A stretch of 64,000 nucleotides of DNA, taken from positions 549,001 to 613,000 of the forward strand of contig NZ_CP015756.1 in assembly GCF_001877035.1 (NCBI RefSeq), written 5' to 3'. Both the position numbers and the translations under genes were made by a program. Numbering within the stretch: position 1 is the stretch's first letter; each line of letters begins with the position of its first letter. Of the stretch, positions 17,071-25,583 are shown piece by piece. The DNA is from Clostridium estertheticum subsp. estertheticum. GTDB taxonomy: Bacteria > Bacillota > Clostridia > Clostridiales > Clostridiaceae. The notes under the pieces are model-generated. The model saw only the letters and a program-made list of their open reading frames with translations, searched no databases and was not told where the DNA came from.

Positions 17071-18096
17071 CTAAATATTTTTATTCTTAGCATAAAATTC
17101 AGAGTAGCTTTTAAGTTCTCTTTTTAAAAGATTTGGAGTATCAAGCTTATAAGGACAGTGGTTTTTACAGTGTCCACAGTTTATGCAATTATTTATAAGT
17201 TCCATCTTTTCTTTAAAGCTATCATCTAAGAAGCCTTGATATGGAGCTCTTTTAAGAAGAAGTGATATTCGAGCAGAAGTAGGAATTTCAATTCCAGCTG
17301 GGCATGGAAGACAATAACCACAACCACGACAGAAATCGCCTGAAAGCTCACTGCGATCCTTGTTAATAATTGACCACATGATATCATCTAATAATGGTGG
17401 ATTTTTCTCAAGGGTTATAAATTCATCTAATTCAGTTTCTCTTTGTATTCCCCATATTGGTACAACATTGTCAAATTGCCTTAGAAAAGCAAAGGCTGAG
17501 GATGCATCAGTTATTAGACCTCCTGAGAGAGCCTTCATTGCAATTAGTCCTATATTTCTTTTTTTACATTCTTTTATTAATAATAAATCATCATCTGAAG
17601 ATAAAGAGCATAAAGGAAATTGTATAGTGTCATATAGTCCTGAAGCTGCTGCTTCCATTGCATTTTTCAATTTATGATTTGTAATTCCTATAAAACGAAT
17701 AAGTCCCTTTTTCTTAGCCTCCAAAAGTCCCGCATAAAGACCTTCTGGGTCTTTTGGATCAGGAAGTACATCAGGGTTATGTAATTGATATATATCTATA
17801 TAATCTGTTTTTAAATTTATTAGACTTGTCTGCAAATGTTCAAGTAAAGTTTTTCTATCCTTAGCGTGGGTTTTAGTTGCAATTATAATGTTTTCTCTAA
17901 CATCTGATAGGGAATAACCTATTTTTTCTTCACTATCAGAATATGCTCTTGCTGTATCAAAGAAGTTTATTCCATTATCATATGCTTTTCGTAGAATATT
18001 CTTTGCTTCATCAAAAGACACCCGCTGAACTGGTAATGCTCCAAAACCACTTCTAGTAACCATTAAATTTGTTCTTCCGAGTTTTATTTTATCCAT
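17071..18096 (-). CDS. Aldo/keto reductase with C-terminal 4Fe-4S ferredoxin domain
   Basis: The 341-residue protein opens with KLGRTNLMVTRSGFGALPVQ and has the AKR motifs FFDTARAYSDSEEKIG, IATKTHAKD and IDIYQLHNPD, with Asp, Tyr, Lys and His catalytic positions. Its C-terminus contains CRGCGYCLPCP and CINCGHCKNHCP, two Cys clusters expected to bind [4Fe-4S] centres. Such proteins are common in anaerobes and may take electrons from ferredoxin. The substrate is unknown. Confidence 0.92.
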   Translation of the reverse strand: MDKIKLGRTNLMVTRSGFGALPVQRVSFDEAKNILRKAYDNGINFFDTARAYSDSEEKIGYSLSDVRENIIIATKTHAKDRKTLLEHLQTSLINLKTDYIDIYQLHNPDVLPDPKDPEGLYAGLLEAKKKGLIRFIGITNHKLKNAMEAAASGLYDTIQFPLCSLSSDDDLLLIKECKKRNIGLIAMKALSGGLITDASSAFAFLRQFDNVVPIWGIQRETELDEFITLEKNPPLLDDIMWSIINKDRSELSGDFCRGCGYCLPCPAGIEIPTSARISLLLKRAPYQGFLDDSFKEKMELINNCINCGHCKNHCPYKLDTPNLLKRELKSYSEFYAKNKNI

Positions 18097-18215
18097 TTAT
18101 ACACCTCCATAAATTCGTACATAAAAACTTTTATATATAAGTATTCAATATTATTCTATTAAATCCTTTTTAAATTAATATACTTAATATAAAGTGTTTT
18201 TTATAAATGTAATCT

Positions 18216-18261
18216 AAAAAAGTCACACACTAGTGGTATAATACCACAGTATATGACTTTT
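18216..18261. repeat. Nested inverted repeat
   Basis: AAAAGTCA (18218-18225) pairs with TGACTTTT (18254-18261) and encloses GTGGTAT-A-ATACCAC (18233-18247). It lies between the cold-shock gene's terminator and the aldo/keto reductase start and may be a second terminator or an operator for the reductase. Confidence 0.5.
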
Positions 18262-18275
18262 GCAAAAAAGCAAAA

Positions 18276-18307
18276 AGACCAGTAAATAGTTTCCTATTTA
18301 CTGGTCT
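18276..18307 (-). terminator. Terminator of the cold-shock gene
   Basis: AGACCAGTAAATAG-TTTC-CTATTTACTGGTCT is a perfect 14-base stem with a 4-base loop. On the minus strand it is followed by TTTTTG, 11 bases after the stop codon. Confidence 0.9.
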
Positions 18308-18317
18308 AATATTACTA

Positions 18318-18515
18318 CTAAAGAACAGTAATATTTTCTGCTTGTGGGCCTTTAGGTCCTTTAACTATGTCAAAAGAAACTTTTTGACCTTCATCAAGTG
18401 ATTTGTAACCATCTGAATTTATTTGAGAGAAATGTGCGAAAACATCTACTCCGTCTTCTCCTGTAATAAAACCAAATCCTTTTTCACCATTAAACCATTT
18501 AACTGTACCATTCAT
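18318..18515 (-). CDS. Cold-shock protein (CspA family)
   Basis: The 65 residues form a complete cold-shock domain with RNP1 (KGFGFITG) and RNP2 (VDVFAHF). It is a single-stranded nucleic acid chaperone. GGAGG lies before the ATG, and the long AT-rich upstream region could be a structured 5' leader as in other csp genes. A second, divergent paralogue is at 58443-58646. Confidence 0.96.
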   Translation of the reverse strand: MNGTVKWFNGEKGFGFITGEDGVDVFAHFSQINSDGYKSLDEGQKVSFDIVKGPKGPQAENITVL

Positions 18516-18791
18516 ATAATGTATACCTCCGAAATTTTATTTCTTAAACTACTTGAAATAACAAACCAATAAAATTTTGATAACAAAATACTATATTTTA
18601 AAAATTATATTTGAAATATATCTGCGCTTCATTATTCACTATTCATTTAAGTACTCCTTAATACTACCACAGGTTATTACAAAAAGCAAGTTATATTGCA
18701 TATTAATCTAATTAAGTCCGTAAAGCATATATAATAAGCATTACTATTAGTAGATTAGAAGCTTATAAATTTAATTTATTTTTTAAAATAA

Positions 18792-19787
18792 CTATTTGTT
18801 TGCTAATATTTGTTCTATACGTTCTAATTCATCTGCACTAAAATCTAAATTATTTAATGCGCCTACGTTATCTTCGATTTGACTTACCTTACTTGCACCT
18901 ATTAGTGCAGAGGTAACATGTCCACCCCTTAATACCCAGGCTAAGGCTAGTTGGGGTAAAGTTTGCGAACGTTCCATTGCCAAAACATTTAATTTAGAAA
19001 CTTTTTCTAATTGCTCTTTTGTAATATCTCCAGAATGTAAGAAAGCTGAGTTGCCAGCAGCTCTTGAATCTTTAGGAATTCCTTTTAAATATTTGGTAGT
19101 CAGTAAACCTTGTTGTAGGGGTTTAAAGGCTATAGAACCGATGCCTTCCTGATCTAGAACATCTTGAAGACCATCCTCTATCCATCTGTTAAACATTGAA
19201 TAAGAGGGCTGGTGAATTAAACAAGGTGTGCCTAATTGTTTTAGTATAGCCGAAGCCCTTTTGGTTTCAGCTGGTTTATAGTTGGATAAACCCACATAAA
19301 GAGCTTTACCTTGTTTTACTATTAAATCTAAAGCAGACATAGTTTCTTCTAAAGGGGTATTAGGATCAGGTCTATGATGATAAAAAATATCAACATAATC
19401 GAGTCCAGTTCGTTTTAGACTTTGGTCAATACTTGAGACTAAATATTTTTTTGAACCCCAATCACCATAAGGACCGGGCCACATTGTATAACCTGCCTTC
19501 GTAGAGATAACAAGTTCATCTCTATAACCAGAAAGATCCTGTTTTAAAATTTTGCCGAAGGTCTCTTCTGCAGAGCCAGGAGGAGGACCGTAGTTATTTG
19601 CAAGGTCGAAATGTGTAATTCCAAGGTCGAAAGCCTTATGAATTAGAGCTCTTGAGTTTTCAAAGGAATCTGAATAACCAAAATTATGCCATAAACCAAG
19701 AGATATTGCAGAGAGTTTTAAGCCACTATTACCGCATTTATTATATTTCATTGTTAAGTATTTGTTACTATTAGATACATATGACAT
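18792..19787 (-). CDS. Aldo/keto reductase, YghZ/glyceraldehyde-3-phosphate reductase-like
   Basis: The 331 residues include GLWHNFGYSDSFENSRALIHKAFDLGITHFDLANNYGPPPGSAEETFGKIL and VISTKAGYTMWPGPYGDWGSKKYL, features of the YghZ branch of AKR14. The catalytic Tyr is in NNYGPP and Lys in STKAGY. These NADPH enzymes reduce L-glyceraldehyde 3-phosphate and methylglyoxal and are linked to aldehyde detoxification. AAGGTGAT precedes the start. It is monocistronic. Confidence 0.92.
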   Translation of the reverse strand: MSYVSNSNKYLTMKYNKCGNSGLKLSAISLGLWHNFGYSDSFENSRALIHKAFDLGITHFDLANNYGPPPGSAEETFGKILKQDLSGYRDELVISTKAGYTMWPGPYGDWGSKKYLVSSIDQSLKRTGLDYVDIFYHHRPDPNTPLEETMSALDLIVKQGKALYVGLSNYKPAETKRASAILKQLGTPCLIHQPSYSMFNRWIEDGLQDVLDQEGIGSIAFKPLQQGLLTTKYLKGIPKDSRAAGNSAFLHSGDITKEQLEKVSKLNVLAMERSQTLPQLALAWVLRGGHVTSALIGASKVSQIEDNVGALNNLDFSADELERIEQILANK

Positions 19788-20030
19788 TTTATCACCTTCT
19801 TATATTAATATTATCATATATGATAGATATGTAAACCATTTAACTCAAATAAAGTATGATCTCATGTACTTATAAAATTAATACTATAACGTATATTATC
19901 TATAAAGTTTACAAAAATTAGAAAGTAAATTATATTAACATACCATCTTTATATTATTATGGTATAATATGACGATATTCCAAATAAAATAGCGAAAATT
20001 TGATTTTGGAGTAAAACTGTATAAATTTAT

Positions 20031-20069
20031 ATGCCGATACCATAATTAGCAAATTGAACTGGAAGGCAT
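20031..20069 (+). promoter_or_regulatory. Leader hairpin before the LysM-SleB gene
   Basis: ATGCC (20031-20035) pairs with GGCAT (20065-20069), with ACCA/TGG inside, just before the AGGAGG ribosome binding site. The leader of about 100 bases did not match any riboswitch class I can recall. A regulatory role is speculative. Confidence 0.3.
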
Positions 20070-20085
20070 TAGGAGGACACTTAAA

Positions 20086-20784
20086 ATGAATAAATTTAAA
20101 AATATTAAATCTATTTTCTTAGCATCAGCATTAACAATTGGTTTTGCAACAAGTACATCACAAAATGTACTTGCAACTTCACTAACAACTAAAACATATA
20201 TTGTGAAAAGTGGGGATTGTTTATCTGTAATAGCGAAAAAATGTGGACAATCATTAAATGACTTAAGGAAAACTAATAATAAATGGAATGATACTATTTT
20301 CCCAGGACAAATTATTAAGGTTCCAGTAACAACTAGTTCTGCTACATCGCAAGTTAAATTAAAAGCTCAAGATAAAACGGTAGCGAAAGTAGACAAGATA
20401 GCAATAAAATATACAGAAAGTGATTTGAACTTATTATCAAGACTAATAACTGCAGAGGCACAAGGAGAATCTTATAGTGCTCAAGTTGCTGTAGGCGCAG
20501 TTGTTGTAAATAGAGTTAAGAGTGGATATTTTCCAAATTCAATTAGTGATGTTATAAATGAACGCACAAAAGGAGGTTATCAATTTACACCAGTATTAAA
20601 TGGTAATATCAATAGACCAGCACAGGCAAGCGCGCTTAAGGCTGCGAGTGAAGCTCTTAGCGGGTCCGATCCAACAAATAATGCATTGTTTTTTTATGAT
20701 GGCGGTGTTCCTAAAGGACTAACTGAACCACAACCAATATCTAAAGTAATAGGTAATTTGACATTTGTTTACTTAATAAAATAA
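20086..20784 (+). CDS. Secreted LysM - SleB-type cell wall hydrolase
   Basis: The 232 residues comprise a signal peptide (cleavage near VLA-TS, about residue 30), one LysM domain (TYIVKSGDCLSVIAKKCGQSLNDLRKTNNKWNDTIFPGQIIKVP, about 37-82) and a SleB/hydrolase_2 domain (about 105-232) starting with YTESDLNLLSRLITAEAQGESY. The catalytic Glu is in ITAEAQGE. These are lytic enzymes of cell wall or spore cortex. The catalytic domain is closely similar to that of the protein at 56814-57920, which has a coiled coil in place of LysM. Confidence 0.9.
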   Translation: MNKFKNIKSIFLASALTIGFATSTSQNVLATSLTTKTYIVKSGDCLSVIAKKCGQSLNDLRKTNNKWNDTIFPGQIIKVPVTTSSATSQVKLKAQDKTVAKVDKIAIKYTESDLNLLSRLITAEAQGESYSAQVAVGAVVVNRVKSGYFPNSISDVINERTKGGYQFTPVLNGNINRPAQASALKAASEALSGSDPTNNALFFYDGGVPKGLTEPQPISKVIGNLTFVYLIK

Positions 20785-20802
20785 TGGTTATATCAAAAAA
20801 TT

Positions 20803-20843
20803 AAAATTAAGGGCTAGAACATAATTGTTCAGCCCTTAATTTT
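20803..20843. terminator. Bidirectional terminator
   Basis: AAAATTAAGGGCT (20803-20815) pairs with AGCCCTTAATTTT (20831-20843), with GAAC/GTTC inside. It lies between the converging SleB and YidC genes and touches the yidC stop codon. Confidence 0.88.
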
Positions 20844-21487
20844 TAGTTCCTAATTTTTGAATTTCTTATATATAGTCTAAAAATAAGCTCTTCTAGAAAG
20901 TTGAACACACTTGTGGTGATTAAGTATATTCCAACTGCGATTGGAGCTGCTTTAGCAACAAATAGACCAACTACTGCCATTATTATTATATTACTCTTGC
21001 TAAGTGTTGACTGACCTTCAATTTTAAGTAAGGTTACATATGAAAGCAGACTTGGTGTTAGCGATATAAGCACATATATTAGTGGAACTATAAAATAACT
21101 GTCTGAGACCTTAATACTAGACACCCATGGTATAAGAAATGTACTAGCGCTCACAGGAAGCTTATTAAATACACTCCACAGGGTCATTATTATAGGCAGT
21201 TGTAACAACGTTACTAAGCAACCTAGCATACTTTTGGCACTCTCTGCAGATTGTTTTTTAACTTCGACGTCAAGTCTGTCTTTGTTATCTTTATATTTTT
21301 CCTTTATTTCTTGCATTTTTATACCGAATTTTTGCTGCTGGTGCATGGATTTTTTTTGTTTGAAAGACATTGGAGAAAGTACTAATCTTACACTTATGGT
21401 AAGAAAAACTATTGCGAGGCCCCAGTCCCCGGTAAAATTAAAAATTGAATCTAATAAACTACTTAAAAAATTAAAAATGATGTTCAT
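20843..21487 (-). CDS. YidC/Oxa1/SpoIIIJ-family membrane insertase paralogue
   Basis: The 214-residue protein has the insertase core: a first helix with DWGLAIVFLTISVRLVLSPMSFKQ, whose Arg is placed like the conserved groove Arg; a cytoplasmic coiled coil rich in Lys and Glu (about 42-80); and the LLQLPIIMTLWSVFNKLP segment, followed by three more helices. It lacks the N-terminal lipobox usually found in Gram-positive YidC1/SpoIIIJ. It is far from rnpA/rpmH-type genes, so it is a secondary copy with an unknown specialised client. A small membrane protein precedes it by 26 bases. Confidence 0.85.
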   Translation of the reverse strand: MNIIFNFLSSLLDSIFNFTGDWGLAIVFLTISVRLVLSPMSFKQKKSMHQQQKFGIKMQEIKEKYKDNKDRLDVEVKKQSAESAKSMLGCLVTLLQLPIIMTLWSVFNKLPVSASTFLIPWVSSIKVSDSYFIVPLIYVLISLTPSLLSYVTLLKIEGQSTLSKSNIIIMAVVGLFVAKAAPIAVGIYLITTSVFNFLEELIFRLYIRNSKIRN

Positions 21488-21513
21488 ATTTATCCTCCCT
21501 CGAATAATTTTGG

Positions 21514-21759
21514 CTAAAACATCATTTCAATTTTTAATCGTTCTACATATATCCATATAACATATTTTTCATAAATAATATAATCTTCCGCAAGTACTTT
21601 TTTTATAAATCCAAGCCACTGAATTAAAACACTTCTTGTTATATTTTCTTTGGTTTTATGTTTGAAACTTTTATAGGTATATAAAGTATATGATAGTATG
21701 CCAGTAAAACATATCACTAAAAACATTAATTGTATTAAATTTATTAAGTCATAATTCAA
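21514..21759 (-). CDS. Small membrane protein upstream of yidC paralogue
   Basis: An AGGAGG sequence sits one base before an ATG but 7 bases before an in-frame TTG two codons later, so I place the start at 21759 (81 residues). One transmembrane helix (LIQLMFLVICFTGILSYTLY) is followed by a basic segment and an amphipathic C-terminus. I do not recognise the family. The 26-base spacing to the YidC paralogue suggests co-transcription and possibly a functional partner. Confidence 0.55.
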   Translation of the reverse strand: MNYDLINLIQLMFLVICFTGILSYTLYTYKSFKHKTKENITRSVLIQWLGFIKKVLAEDYIIYEKYVIWIYVERLKIEMMF

Positions 21760-21841
21760 CTGCATACCTCCTCATATATTAGTTTTGAATATTATAAGAT
21801 ATATTATCAATATTGTTGAATTCTAAAAATAAAGATAGATA

Positions 21842-22546
21842 TCATCGATGTTTATTATACATTCTTTTATAAATTTCAATAAATCCAATTATTAAAAGTA
21901 TTAGTAGTATATATGGAATAGATGAATGTAGAGTTATTGTATAACTAAAGACGTTAGTAGAAAGAGTCTCTCCAAGAATAAATCTTATTAATAAAATAGC
22001 AAATATCACAAATATAAAACCATTAAATCCAGATTCAGTAATTCCGCTATTTATTGCGTAATATTTTTTATTCCAAAAGTTTAATGAGGGACTTTCTTGA
22101 CTACTTTTTCTTGTTGCTGGAATTAAAATAAATGAAATAGCACTTAGTGTTATAAGCATATCTACAGTTATTCCTAGGGTAAATGAAGAATTTTTTAATC
22201 CAATCACTATCCACAAAAAAACTGAACTTGTTATCGAGTAAAATAGACCCTTTTGTATATAATCTAATAATCTGTAGTTTTTGCTTTTGTCACTACTATA
22301 TTCTTCAATAATCGACTTGCAAAATTCCTGATAGTCATTCCCGATAATTAATTCCATTGGCTTTTTTTCTATTTGTGCTTGCAACATCATATCTATGACT
22401 TGTTGAAGAATTTCTTCCTTTTCAATTCCTCTCAATTCGCTGTGCTGTATATATGAAGTTATGCTTCTATATAAATATAAGTTACTCCCATTTAAATTTT
22501 TTTGCTCTTTAAATCTAAGCTTTTTAAGTCTCCATTCGAGCAGCAT
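21842..22546 (-). CDS. DUF1048-family protein with C-terminal membrane helices
   Basis: The 234-residue protein has an N-terminal soluble part (about 1-85) containing GIEKEEILQQVIDMMLQAQ and ELIIGNDYQEFCKSIIEEY, typical of DUF1048, and then four hydrophobic segments in the C-terminal two thirds. GGAGGG stands 6 bases before the ATG, and the gene starts 3 bases after the padR stop. PadR plus DUF1048 is a recurrent pair. The function of DUF1048 is not established. Confidence 0.75.
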   Translation of the reverse strand: MLLEWRLKKLRFKEQKNLNGSNLYLYRSITSYIQHSELRGIEKEEILQQVIDMMLQAQIEKKPMELIIGNDYQEFCKSIIEEYSSDKSKNYRLLDYIQKGLFYSITSSVFLWIVIGLKNSSFTLGITVDMLITLSAISFILIPATRKSSQESPSLNFWNKKYYAINSGITESGFNGFIFVIFAILLIRFILGETLSTNVFSYTITLHSSIPYILLILLIIGFIEIYKRMYNKHR

Positions 22547-22549
22547 TAA

Positions 22550-22870
22550 CTATCCCTCCAATACATTATCAATGTTCTTTTTAATTTTATCCCAAGATGA
22601 TATGAAATCTTCTAATTCAGTATTTCCTTCTTTAGTTAGATAATAATATTTTCTCATTGGTCCGAAAGGGGACTTAATCATATTAGAGTAAAGTAGCTTT
22701 TTCTTTTCCAGTCTTATAAGAATGGGATAGACACTACCTTCAGAAACTTCTTGAAATCCATACACTGTTAGTTGTTCACATATTTCATAACCATAAGTTT
22801 CATGAGTACTTACAATTTTTAAAATACATCCTTCCAGTAAACCTTTCAATATTTGAGTTGAATTAGCCAA
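22550..22870 (-). CDS. PadR-family transcriptional regulator
   Basis: The 106 residues fit PadR: LLEGCILKIVSTHETYGYEICEQL as the first two helices, EGSVYPILIRLEKKKLLYS as recognition helix and wing entry, and MRKYYYLTKEGNTELEDFISSW as the wing and C-terminal helix. It is the first gene of a pair with the DUF1048 gene. An inverted repeat in the upstream region is a candidate operator. Confidence 0.92.
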   Translation of the reverse strand: MANSTQILKGLLEGCILKIVSTHETYGYEICEQLTVYGFQEVSEGSVYPILIRLEKKKLLYSNMIKSPFGPMRKYYYLTKEGNTELEDFISSWDKIKKNIDNVLEG

Positions 22871-22876
22871 ATAATC

Positions 22877-22947
22877 ACCTACTTTGTATTACTTAATAGC
22901 ATAGATAAAATATACACCCACTACTCTATAATGTCAAGTAGGTGTAT
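22877..22947. promoter_or_regulatory. Inverted repeats upstream of padR
   Basis: CACCTACTT (22877-22885, including the ribosome binding site of padR) is exactly complementary to AAGTAGGTG (22936-22944). The latter also pairs imperfectly with ATACACCCACTAC (22912-22924). The arrangement suggests an autoregulatory operator. Confidence 0.45.
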
Positions 22948-22983
22948 GAGATGGATTTTTTAATAAATCACATTTATAACAAG

Positions 22984-23019
22984 CAAAGCCAACCTAGGTA
23001 TAAATCTAGATTGGCTTTG
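22984..23019 (-). terminator. Terminator of the pyruvate kinase gene
   Basis: CAAAGCCAA (22984-22992) pairs with TTGGCTTTG (23011-23019), extended by CTAG/CTAG. On the minus strand it follows the stop codon after about 20 bases. The U-run is modest. Confidence 0.7.
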
Positions 23020-23040
23020 TTTATTATTGGGGAATTACAA

Positions 23041-24462
23041 TCATTCGCCTACTGTTTCAACTTTTAGTATATTGGTTGTTCCAACTTTTCCTACTGGTCC
23101 ACCGGCAGTTATTACAATAATATCTCCATTTTTAACTAACTTAATATCTAAAGCTGTTTTAACACCAATTTCAAACATTTCTTCAACGTTTGTTGCAGCT
23201 TTAACTAGTAATGGAGTCACTCCCCAAGAAATAGCTAACTGTCTTTGAACTCTTGGATTCCATGTAGTTGCTATTATTGGACAAGATGCCCTAAATCTAG
23301 AAATCATTCTAGCAGTTTGTCCAGATTGGGTTGCACAAATTATTGATACTGCATTTAACTGTAGGGCAATTGTGCAAGTTGCATAACTTATAGCATTTGT
23401 GATATTTTCCATTGTATCAAATTTCATTGCAGCTAGTTTACTGCCATAATCTATAGACTCGTCTGCCATTTGAGCTATTCTTACCATAGTTTTTACACTT
23501 TCAATTGGGTATTTACCCATGGCACTTTCGCCAGAAAGCATAATTGCACTAGTTCCATCATAAACGGCATTTGCAACATCACTAGATTCTGCTCTAGTTG
23601 GTCTTGGATTTACAATCATTGAATCTAGCATTTGAGTTGCAGTTATTACTGGTTTACCATAGTTATAGCATTTCTTAATTATCATTTTTTGAACAAGAGG
23701 AACTTCTTCTGTAGGTATCTCTACGCCTAGATCGCCTCTAGCTACCATAATTCCATCAGAAACCTTTAATATTTCATCGAAATTATTTACGCCTTCTCTA
23801 TTTTCAATTTTTGAAATTATCCTTATATCTTGTCCACCATATTTCTTTAATATTTTTCTAACTTCATTTACGTCTGTTGCTTTTCGTACAAAAGAACAAG
23901 CAATAAAATCAAACTCATTTTCTATAGCAAATTTTATATCTTCAATGTCCTGATTTGTTATTGCAGGTAAATGGGTATCTGTTTCGGGAATATTGACTCC
24001 TTTGTTATTACTTATGTCACCGCCATTTAGTATTATGCAATGTATGTCCTTGTCTACAACCTTTTGTACTTCTATGGCTACTAGTCCATCATTTATTAAT
24101 ATTTTAGTTCCGACTTTAACATCTTTATATAACTCTTTGTGGGAGATAGTTGATTTTTCCTCTGTTCCTAAAATATCTTCATTTACAAGTATGAAGATAT
24201 TATTCTCTTTTAATGTTACTTTGCCCATTTGAAATTTACCTAATCTAATTTCAGGTCCTTTGGTATCAAGCAATAACGGAACTGGAATATTTAATTTTTC
24301 TCTAACTCTTTTTACTCTATCAACTCTAACCTTTTGCTCGGCGTGAGTACCATGAGAAAAATTTAATCTTGCTACATCCATACCTCCGAGTATTAATTCT
24401 TTTAATAAAACATCATTATCTACAGCAGGTCCTAAAGTACATATTATTTTTGTCATTCTCAT
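23041..24462 (-). CDS. pyk: Pyruvate kinase
   Basis: The protein has 473 residues, the length of the short form without the extra C-terminal PEP-utiliser-like domain of many Bacilli. Motifs: KIICTLGPA at the start, ARLNFSHGTH, LLDTKGPEIR, the active-site IISKIENREGVNN with catalytic Lys, the signature GIMVARGDLGVEIP, and TATQMLDSM, followed by PTRAESSDVANAVYDGTSAIMLSGESA. It converts PEP and ADP to pyruvate and ATP. GGAG precedes the start. It is monocistronic here and not linked to pfkA. Confidence 0.97.
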   Translation of the reverse strand: MRMTKIICTLGPAVDNDVLLKELILGGMDVARLNFSHGTHAEQKVRVDRVKRVREKLNIPVPLLLDTKGPEIRLGKFQMGKVTLKENNIFILVNEDILGTEEKSTISHKELYKDVKVGTKILINDGLVAIEVQKVVDKDIHCIILNGGDISNNKGVNIPETDTHLPAITNQDIEDIKFAIENEFDFIACSFVRKATDVNEVRKILKKYGGQDIRIISKIENREGVNNFDEILKVSDGIMVARGDLGVEIPTEEVPLVQKMIIKKCYNYGKPVITATQMLDSMIVNPRPTRAESSDVANAVYDGTSAIMLSGESAMGKYPIESVKTMVRIAQMADESIDYGSKLAAMKFDTMENITNAISYATCTIALQLNAVSIICATQSGQTARMISRFRASCPIIATTWNPRVQRQLAISWGVTPLLVKAATNVEEMFEIGVKTALDIKLVKNGDIIVITAGGPVGKVGTTNILKVETVGE

Positions 24463-24600
24463 TGTTTATTATCTCCTCTCATTTGTGTTTAAGTATGTAT
24501 CCATTAAGATAAGTTATATGTTTGTTTTTAATAATATTACAGCTAAAGCCAACTTCGGTAAAGAACTTAAACCGTTTTATAATGAATATTTTAGGAGGGG

Positions 24601-25239
24601 TTAATTGCTATTAAGTGATATAAGTGGAATTATTAAATCATCAACAATATGTTCCACATATTTCATTTCAATTGGTTTTCCTGTGGTTATAAGCTTATAA
24701 CATAATAATGCTGGTCCTACATCAGCGAGAAGTTTCAACTGGTGTTCATCTATTTTTTTATTTATGTTACATGTTATGGCCTCGCGAAATATATATGTTT
24801 GGTTTGTTATGCAATCTAGATGAATAGCTTCAGATAATGATTTATCTCTGCTTATGGCTGTTGAGATGGAGAGCATTACCTTTTGCCTAACCTCGTCGTC
24901 TACCCCGAAATATGTGCTTAGTAATTCACATAAATAATTTCTAAAGTTTTCGCCGCAACGCGCAGGATCAACCTTTTGCACGCGAGGCATGATAAATCTT
25001 ATAGCTTCTGCAATGAGATATGGTTTAGACTTCCATCTGCGGTATAAGGTAGCTTTTCCTGCATGGGCACGCAGGGCTATGGCATCCATGGTCACAGAAT
25101 CGTATCCTTGCTCTGCTACGAGCTCTAAGGCTGCTGTAAGAATAGCGAGATCACGTAGCTTATCAATAGGTCTTCCAAGTTTTACTGGAATTTTTTTTTT
25201 GATATTTTCAACAAAATCGGATTTGTTTATTATATCCAT
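24601..25239 (-). CDS. TetR-family transcriptional regulator
   Basis: The 212 residues include a TetR HTH: DLAILTAALELVAEQGYDSVTMDAIALRAHAGKATLYRRWKSKPYLIAEAI (about 27-77). The C-terminal ligand domain is all helical and starts with PRVQKVDPARCGENFRNYL. GGGGTGG lies before the ATG. Its codon choice looks slightly more GC-rich near the N-terminus than that of its neighbours, which might reflect transfer. The target is unknown. It is divergent from ftsH. Confidence 0.88.
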   Translation of the reverse strand: MDIINKSDFVENIKKKIPVKLGRPIDKLRDLAILTAALELVAEQGYDSVTMDAIALRAHAGKATLYRRWKSKPYLIAEAIRFIMPRVQKVDPARCGENFRNYLCELLSTYFGVDDEVRQKVMLSISTAISRDKSLSEAIHLDCITNQTYIFREAITCNINKKIDEHQLKLLADVGPALLCYKLITTGKPIEMKYVEHIVDDLIIPLISLNSN

Positions 25240-25441
25240 ACTTTTGCCACCCCGTTCTCGATTTTCTATAAATATAACACAATGAAAATTTTATTTCAAC
25301 ATAACTGAACAAAGTAGTTTTGAAACTGTTGTGTTTTGATAATAGCTATGATATACTCTCATTTATAAACATAGTATATGGGGGTGGAAAGGTTAAAATA
25401 ATGGGATAAATAAAAAAAAATTAAAAAAATTAAACTTTATT

Positions 25442-25469
25442 TTGAACTTATGGCAATTAAGGATATAAT
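25442..25469 (+). promoter_or_regulatory. Sigma-A-type promoter of ftsH
   Basis: TTGAAC (25442-25447) and TATAAT (25464-25469) are separated by 16 bases. Confidence 0.6.
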
Positions 25470-25567
25470 GTATAAGGTACTATGAAATCAATAGAATTTT
25501 TTTATATGGTTAAGTATACAATAAGTTAAGAACTAAAAACATAAGAGGTTAAGTAATATATTGAGAA

Positions 25568-25582
25568 AGAGAGGTGTTCTCT
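25568..25582 (+). promoter_or_regulatory. Hairpin enclosing the ftsH ribosome binding site
   Basis: AGAGA-GGTGT-TCTCT forms a 5-base stem whose loop carries the core of the ribosome binding site, ending one base before the ATG. An alternative pairing GAGAA/TTCTC also encloses the site. It may lower initiation at low temperature. Confidence 0.4.
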
Positions 25583-25583
25583 G

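Larger units (their letters stand above)
25240..25583 (+). other. Divergent intergenic region upstream of ftsH (344 bases)
   Basis: The region holds a promoter for ftsH (25442-25469), a leader of about 110 bases and a hairpin around the ribosome binding site (25568-25582). A GGGGGTGG stretch at about 25380 has no ORF behind it. Nothing else is recognisable. Confidence 0.6.

Noticed and set aside
19960-20085. Possible riboswitch before the LysM-SleB gene
   Set aside because: Clostridial wall hydrolase genes often carry c-di-AMP or c-di-GMP riboswitches, but the conserved cores of the ydaO and GEMM classes are not visible here. Only a modest hairpin remains.
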